Of a DNA stretch of 18,479 bases, positions 14,141-18,479 are shown piece by piece (positions within the stretch are counted from its first letter, which is position 1; the number at the start of each line of letters is the position of its first letter). A program made the position numbers and the translations under genes. Under the pieces are notes generated by a model that worked only from the letters and a program-made list of their open reading frames with translations, made no database searches and was not told the origin of the DNA. The stretch comes from DAOUMU01 sp034409055 (GTDB lineage: Bacteria > Chloroflexota > Anaerolineae > 4572-78 > J111), in contig DAOUMU010000220.1 of assembly GCA_034409055.1 (NCBI GenBank), forward strand, positions 1 through 18,479. The letters run 5' to 3'.

Positions 14141-15505
14141 TTAATAGTCTTTATAAAGATTTTTGAGTCGTTTAGTGAATTCAAAATGCGCTTTAAAAAG
14201 CGAGGGGATTTCAGCCAAAGGATATTTTCTTAAAAGGGCGATTTGGTTTGAAAATGACCTGGCATTACTGTAGAGAGAAGCCATTTCTTTATAGAACTCT
14301 TTTAAGGGTAATTTTGTGGGCAACAATGTATGGAACAAGTCAAAATAATCATAGTTGTGCGTAATTAATCTATCTTTGACGTCATTATAAAAATCTGTTC
14401 CGGGCAGAGGCGTGAGAACAGCAAAACCGATAAAGTCAAGTTCCAGCCCTAAACAGAATTGTCTACATTCTTCAAAGTCGTTTTTATCGAATTCTGGTCT
14501 GACTATAAAGGTAGGATAAATATCTATATCAAGAGCATGAAGTATCTTTACCGCCTCACGATTATCTTTTGGTCTCAACCCTTTTCTGATGTATTTGAAA
14601 TCTTCGTCACGAAAAAATTCCATACCAACAAAAACTCGCTCCAGGCCAATTTCTTTCCATTTCTCAATCAGATCGGGATTTTTTACAATGGTATCGCTTC
14701 GGCCATAAAGAAAATAGCGTTTTCTAATGCCTGCCTCTTTGATAAGATTGGCCAATGTTTTCATTCTGCGGGCATTAATAAGAGATTCATCATCGGCAAA
14801 AAAAACAAAATCTTCTTCTATCCGGCCCAGCTCTTCGACAATATTTTCCGGCTTTCTGGTCAAATACTTGCCGCCGGTTAATTTCCAAAGCGCACAAAAA
14901 TTACATCGAAAAGGGCACCCTTTTGAGGTACGGATTGAGGCCAGTGGCTTCAGCCATTCACTAAAGTAATGCGCTCTATATTTTTTTGTTAGCTCTCTAT
15001 TGGGCAACGGCAGTGAATCAAGATGATGTAATTGATCATTTTGATTGACGACAACCTGGCCGTTTTTTTTGTAGGCTGTGCCAGGAATTCCAGTAAGCTC
15101 TTTTTTCTGATCCAGTCTTGATATGACCTCTTTAAAGGAAAAAACCCCTTCGCCGATAACGATTAAATCTATAAATGGCGTTATAAAATCTTCAGGCGAA
15201 ACAGTGGCGTGATGACCGCCGACCACAGTAAAAATCTTGGGATTGAGTTTTTTGATTTTTTCAAAGAGTTGTTTAACGATATTTACGTGAACAGTATAGG
15301 CCGTTATCCCCACAACCTCTGGCTGAAACCTATTAAGAACCGATTCTAAATCATCTTCCAGGCGCATATCAAGAATTTTTACGTCATGATCGCTGCTGAC
15401 GCCTGAAGCAATATATTCCAGGGCAAGCGGTTCAAAGACCGAAAAATCTTCACCACCAACCGATTTTTCCCCTTTTTTAGGTTGTACTAAAAGTATCTTC
15501 ATCAT
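14141..15505 (-). CDS. B12-binding radical SAM enzyme, AT-rich
   Basis: The 454-residue protein has an N-terminal cobalamin-binding-type Rossmann domain (about 1-135, with VVGGHHATVSPEDF near 94-107). It lacks the DxHxxG axial-ligand motif. A radical SAM core follows, with the cluster motif CPFRCNFC (C197, C201, C204). A VFVGMEF-type strand and LTPLPGTDFY later in the barrel are typical of the BchE/HpnJ-like and B12-binding radical SAM group. Members do methylations, cyclisations or rearrangements; the substrate cannot be told. Base composition is visibly richer in A and T than all neighbours, with many Lys, Ile and Phe codons, suggesting acquisition from an AT-rich donor. Two adjacent ATGs (15505, 15502) follow an AAAGAGAG site at 15511-15518. 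Confidence 0.85.
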   Translation of the reverse strand: MMKILLVQPKKGEKSVGGEDFSVFEPLALEYIASGVSSDHDVKILDMRLEDDLESVLNRFQPEVVGITAYTVHVNIVKQLFEKIKKLNPKIFTVVGGHHATVSPEDFITPFIDLIVIGEGVFSFKEVISRLDQKKELTGIPGTAYKKNGQVVVNQNDQLHHLDSLPLPNRELTKKYRAHYFSEWLKPLASIRTSKGCPFRCNFCALWKLTGGKYLTRKPENIVEELGRIEEDFVFFADDESLINARRMKTLANLIKEAGIRKRYFLYGRSDTIVKNPDLIEKWKEIGLERVFVGMEFFRDEDFKYIRKGLRPKDNREAVKILHALDIDIYPTFIVRPEFDKNDFEECRQFCLGLELDFIGFAVLTPLPGTDFYNDVKDRLITHNYDYFDLFHTLLPTKLPLKEFYKEMASLYSNARSFSNQIALLRKYPLAEIPSLFKAHFEFTKRLKNLYKDY

Positions 15506-15551
15506 CCGGGCTCTCTTTCTGGAAATACCGTGTTGCTCACTATATATGCCA

Positions 15552-15563
15552 ATAATATCACAA
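15552..15563 (-). promoter_or_regulatory. Putative extended -10 region of the radical SAM gene
   Basis: TTGTGATATTAT read leftward is identical over 12 bases to the extended -10 region of the HEAT-repeat gene (9544-9555). No good -35 box is present at 16-17 bases. A nearby TATATA (15541-15546) is an alternative. The rest of 15506-15651 shows no gene. Confidence 0.3.
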
Positions 15564-15651
15564 AGTGGTACTGGTGTGATGAGCCAAAAGTATTGTTGGG
15601 GTACTGTTTTGAGGGGGATTTTGGGCCAGATAGATTAATGCCTACAGCGGT

Positions 15652-18479
15652 TCAGAGGTCAGGCAGGATACCCAATCTCCTGGCCCTGGCCACGGCCTGC
15701 GTCCGGCTGTTGACGGCCAGCTTGCCGTAGATATTGTTGGTGTGTCCTTTGACCGTGCTGAGTGAGATGACCAGTCGCCCGGCAATTTCACGATTCGAAA
15801 GGCCCTGGGCGATGAGTTGAAGCACCTCCAACTCGCGCTGGCTCAAAGGCACAACGAGATGATTGGCGATTTTAGATTTGCGATTTACGATTTTGGACGG
15901 GACAGTAGAATCCAATCGTAAATCGTTCGTCGTAAATCGCAAATTGGTAAATACCGCCAGCAACCTGGCGACATATTCCGGGGCAATACCTCGTTCAGCG
16001 GCTTGGTAGAGCAACCTGGCCATCGGCGGACCTTCGTCAACAAAGAGGCGTATATAGCCTTCCGGTTCAGCCAGGGAAAGCGCACGTTCCAGGGCAATCA
16101 GGGCTTGATTGTCATGACCTTGCGCCTGGCAGACTAAGGCCTTGAGAACTTGGATCTCGATCACCAGCCCCATTCGTCCCAGCCGTTCCACCCGTGGCAG
16201 CATTTGCTCCAACAACCCCAGCGCCTCAGCGAACCGATCCTGGGCCATCAACAGCCGGGCCAGCAGCAGGTACTCATACTTGCGGAGGCGGTTGAGAGCC
16301 GCCTCGTTATTTTCCAACTCGGCCAGGTCGTCATCGATCTCCAACCCTTCGGCTTCGCTCCCCCCTCCCTTTGGTCGGGGAGTTCGCAAGGCAAGCCCTC
16401 GTTCTCTGGCCCAACCCATGGCTGCTTCGACGTTGCCCTGGTCAAGCCAAAGTCGAGCCTGGTATAGGGCCACAAGAGGTTCGTTCCACCATGTGGCGGT
16501 ATCGAATTGTATGGCCAGTTGTTGCGCTTTTTGGAGCGCATCCCAGGCCCCATCCACGTCCCCTTGAGTCTGCCTGACTCGGGCCAAAGAGATATAGCCG
16601 GGCAAAGTCACAACTTTCCCCACTTGTTGGCTCAATTCGATACCTTCGATAAGATAGCGTCTTGCTTCCTCAAAGTTGTTCCATTCTCTGGCCAGTTCGC
16701 CTAATCCCAGTAGCGCCTCACCGGCAATCGGTAATAGACGGCCCTGCGGGTCGGTAGCCAACTCCAAGGCCCGTTCACAAAGGACCTTTGCCTGGCGAAG
16801 CTGTCCTTGCCGCATACGCAGCCGGGCCAGATACATTAATGCCTCCACCGCAAGCATCACATTGCCGGTTTCTTGCCCCATCTTGACAACCTCGTTGAGG
16901 AGATGGGTAGCTACAAGATCGTCACTCGTCTGGGAAATGCTCAGAATCCAGGCGGCAACGCTGCGCAGAAACCAGTCATCCCCGGGTAACTGTTCCAGGA
17001 CCTGGCGAGACAACTCGGCGGCATCAGGCAATTGGCCCTGCAAGATAGTAATGAAGGCACGCAGGAGAGTCACTTTGCTGCGCATCAGGTCTGTGTCCTC
17101 GTCTATGTCTTGCAAGCGCGATTCGATGCTCTCCAACGGGCGACCGGCCAGTAGCAGGATCCAGGCGTGAAAAAGAGACAACGTTGGCCGGGTGCGCACC
17201 TGTTCATCGGGCAGCATGTCCAGCCAACTCAGCAGGGTGGCCACTTCACTGCGCATCAAGGTTGCTTCGGCCACCTGCTCGACCAGGTGCGCCGCCCGTT
17301 CAAAATCTGTCCCAGATAAGGCATGATCGATTGAGGCAGCCATAAATCCGTTTTGCTCATACCACTTACTGGCCCGATTGTGCAATTTTGGCACAAGGTC
17401 TGGCCGGATCAGATGCAGACGCTTGCGTAACAAGTCGGCAAAGAGCCGGTGGTAGCGATACCATTCGCGACGGTCATCAAGCGGCATAACAAAGAGGTTG
17501 GCGCGTTCAAGATACTCCAGGATATGTTGTCCATTTATGATTTTGGATTTACGATTTACGATTTCCGGGGCTGGCTTTTCAATCGTAAATCGCAAATCCC
17601 GTTCCGCTTTGCTGCGGGGACTATCGTCGTAAATCGTAAATTCAACCAGGGAGGCACAGAAACGGTCAAGAATGGATGTTTGCAAGAGGAAAGTCTGGAT
17701 ATATTCAGGTTGCCGCTGGAGGACTTCTTCGACCAGATAATCTAAGATATACCGGTTGCTACCGGTAAAGGATTGAATAAAACCGGTCATGTCATCAACC
17801 CCCTGCATTGAAACCGCCGCCATCTGCAAGCCGGCGATCCAGCCTTCAGTGCGGGAGATCAACGCGGCGACATCGTCAGCGCGCAGGGTCAACCCTGTGA
17901 GCCGCTTCAGAAATTCGGCCGCTTCGGCGGGGGTGAAACGCAAGTCAACCTGGCGCAGTTCGGTCAATTGTCCCCGGCCGCGCAGGCGGGCAATGAGCAG
18001 CGGCGGATCGGCCCGGGTGGCGATAACCAGGTGCATATTGCCCGGCAGGTGATTGAGCAGAAAGATAAGCCCCTCGTGAATCGGTTGAGCGGTGATGAGA
18101 TGGTAGTCATCGAGCACCAAAACAAAGTGGTCCGGGATGGCCGCAAGCTCGTTGATCAGGACTGTCAGAACCGAGGCAAGCGGTGGCGGCTGAGGAGCTT
18201 GGAGCGCGCTCAGGATGCCCTCTCCGATATCTTCGGCAATGGTTTGCAGCGCGGCGATGAAGTAGGCCAGGAAGCGCGTCGGGTCGTTGTCACCTTCGTC
18301 CAATGACAGCCAGACAACCTGTGGATTTACGATTTCAGATTTACGATTTACGATTGGGCTTTCTTTTGCGGAGTTTAATCGTAAATCGTCAGTCGTAAAT
18401 CGTAAATTACTCGCCCATTCGCTGAGCAGGGTGGTTTTGCCAAAGCCGGCCGGGGCGGAGATGAGGGTCAGCTTGCGAT
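15652..18479 (-). CDS. MalT-like STAND ATPase / LuxR-family transcriptional regulator, 5' end missing
   Basis: The gene is open from the window edge (first full codon 18477-18475) to the TGA at 15652-15654, giving 941 residues. The frame reads through the TTG at 18303, so the gene does not start there. It begins within the NTPase domain: SAPAGFGKTTLL is Walker A (18440-18460 region) and VLVLDDYHLI is Walker B. A winged-helix part and a long TPR-like helical region follow. The C-terminal LuxR DNA-binding domain (PLSQRELEVLQLIAQGLSNREI) ends at GILPDL. MalT-like regulators bind an inducer and ATP, oligomerise and activate transcription. Three palindromic repeat copies encode extra peptides at linkers, after Walker A, before LEYLERANLF, and before the LuxR domain. 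Roughly 30 residues each, they are absent from the family pattern as I know it. The upstream part and start lie outside the window. Confidence 0.9.
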   Translation of the reverse strand, partial: RKLTLISAPAGFGKTTLLSEWASNLRFTTDDLRLNSAKESPIVNRKSEIVNPQVVWLSLDEGDNDPTRFLAYFIAALQTIAEDIGEGILSALQAPQPPPLASVLTVLINELAAIPDHFVLVLDDYHLITAQPIHEGLIFLLNHLPGNMHLVIATRADPPLLIARLRGRGQLTELRQVDLRFTPAEAAEFLKRLTGLTLRADDVAALISRTEGWIAGLQMAAVSMQGVDDMTGFIQSFTGSNRYILDYLVEEVLQRQPEYIQTFLLQTSILDRFCASLVEFTIYDDSPRSKAERDLRFTIEKPAPEIVNRKSKIINGQHILEYLERANLFVMPLDDRREWYRYHRLFADLLRKRLHLIRPDLVPKLHNRASKWYEQNGFMAASIDHALSGTDFERAAHLVEQVAEATLMRSEVATLLSWLDMLPDEQVRTRPTLSLFHAWILLLAGRPLESIESRLQDIDEDTDLMRSKVTLLRAFITILQGQLPDAAELSRQVLEQLPGDDWFLRSVAAWILSISQTSDDLVATHLLNEVVKMGQETGNVMLAVEALMYLARLRMRQGQLRQAKVLCERALELATDPQGRLLPIAGEALLGLGELAREWNNFEEARRYLIEGIELSQQVGKVVTLPGYISLARVRQTQGDVDGAWDALQKAQQLAIQFDTATWWNEPLVALYQARLWLDQGNVEAAMGWARERGLALRTPRPKGGGSEAEGLEIDDDLAELENNEAALNRLRKYEYLLLARLLMAQDRFAEALGLLEQMLPRVERLGRMGLVIEIQVLKALVCQAQGHDNQALIALERALSLAEPEGYIRLFVDEGPPMARLLYQAAERGIAPEYVARLLAVFTNLRFTTNDLRLDSTVPSKIVNRKSKIANHLVVPLSQRELEVLQLIAQGLSNREIAGRLVISLSTVKGHTNNIYGKLAVNSRTQAVARARRLGILPDL
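15867..15945. repeat. In-frame palindromic repeat, copy C (before the LuxR domain)
   Basis: ATTTGCGATTTACGA (15876-15890) is a perfect 15-bp complement of 15930-15944, with further ATTTACG-type units around it. In the regulator frame it encodes NLRFTTNDLRL...KIVNRKSKIAN, inserted between the TPR-like region and VVPLSQREL. Confidence 0.85.
17536..17643. repeat. In-frame palindromic repeat, copy B (before LEYLERANLF)
   Basis: ATTTACGATTTACG (17547-17560) complements 17628-17641 perfectly over 14 bp, and 17552-17563 complements 17581-17592. It encodes EFTIYDD...DLRFTIEKPAPEIVNRKSKIIN. Copy B is longer because an extra arm unit and a GC-rich spacer are included. Confidence 0.85.
18323..18408. 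repeat. In-frame palindromic repeat, copy A (just after Walker A)
   Basis: ATTTACGATTTACG (18339-18352) is a perfect 14-bp complement of 18394-18407. The arms are made of 7-base ATTTACG units. The encoded peptide NLRFTTDDLRLN...PIVNRKSEIVN lies between LLSEWAS and VVWLSLDE, where the family normally has a short loop. Confidence 0.85.

Noticed and set aside
17449..17745. Plus-strand open frame with SIYDFGFTIYDF
   Set aside because: It is the opposite-strand reading of palindromic repeat copy B inside the LuxR regulator.
18301..18303. TTG at 18303 as the start of the LuxR regulator
   Set aside because: The frame continues upstream to the window edge and encodes the Walker A motif, so the gene starts outside the window.
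15867..18408. Possible CRISPR array from repeated ATTTACG units
   Set aside because: Only three clusters, far apart, each an inverted repeat inside a coding frame; there are no regular spacers.

Overview
The window looks like part of a GC-rich (outside one gene), free-living bacterial chromosome, most probably a member of the Chloroflexota (inference). The reasons are a long MalT-like STAND/LuxR regulator, HEAT and pentapeptide-repeat proteins, a rifampin-phosphotransferase-like enzyme, and short low-complexity palindromic repeats of the ATTTACG type. There are no rRNA or tRNA genes, no CRISPR array and no phage structural genes. No taxonomic marker gene is present, so the assignment stays tentative.

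Left part (1-7746, rightward genes). A glycine/D-amino-acid oxidase of the ThiO type is followed by a classical short-chain dehydrogenase, with a roughly 100-base foldback element between them. Next comes a two-gene unit with overlapping stop and start (ATGA): a large polytopic membrane protein with a cytosolic HEAT-like and Cys-rich tail, then a membrane-anchored pentapeptide-repeat solenoid protein. This pair is the best candidate here for an uncharacterised membrane-associated system. An atypical NAD-dependent epimerase closes the rightward block. Two promoters of the same form (TTGTC[T/G], 17 bases, extended -10 TGNTATACT) precede thiO and the membrane-protein pair.

Middle part (7756-13618, leftward genes). 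A HEAT-repeat protein converges on the epimerase with a 9-base gap. Upstream of it lies a complete IS4-type insertion sequence of 1573 bp with perfect 18-bp terminal inverted repeats and a perfect 10-bp target duplication. It landed exactly on the stop codon of a rifampin-phosphotransferase-like gene, leaving that gene intact but moving its predicted terminator 1.6 kb away.

Right part (13619-18479, leftward genes). A MITE-like inverted repeat separates the phosphotransferase-like gene from an AT-rich B12-binding radical SAM gene and a small downstream gene of unknown function. The last gene, cut by the window edge, is a MalT-like LuxR regulator. It carries three copies of a palindromic repeat, all in frame and all read in the same phase, at three inter-domain or linker positions. 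This resembles the in-frame palindromic elements known from Rickettsia and is the most striking observation in the window.
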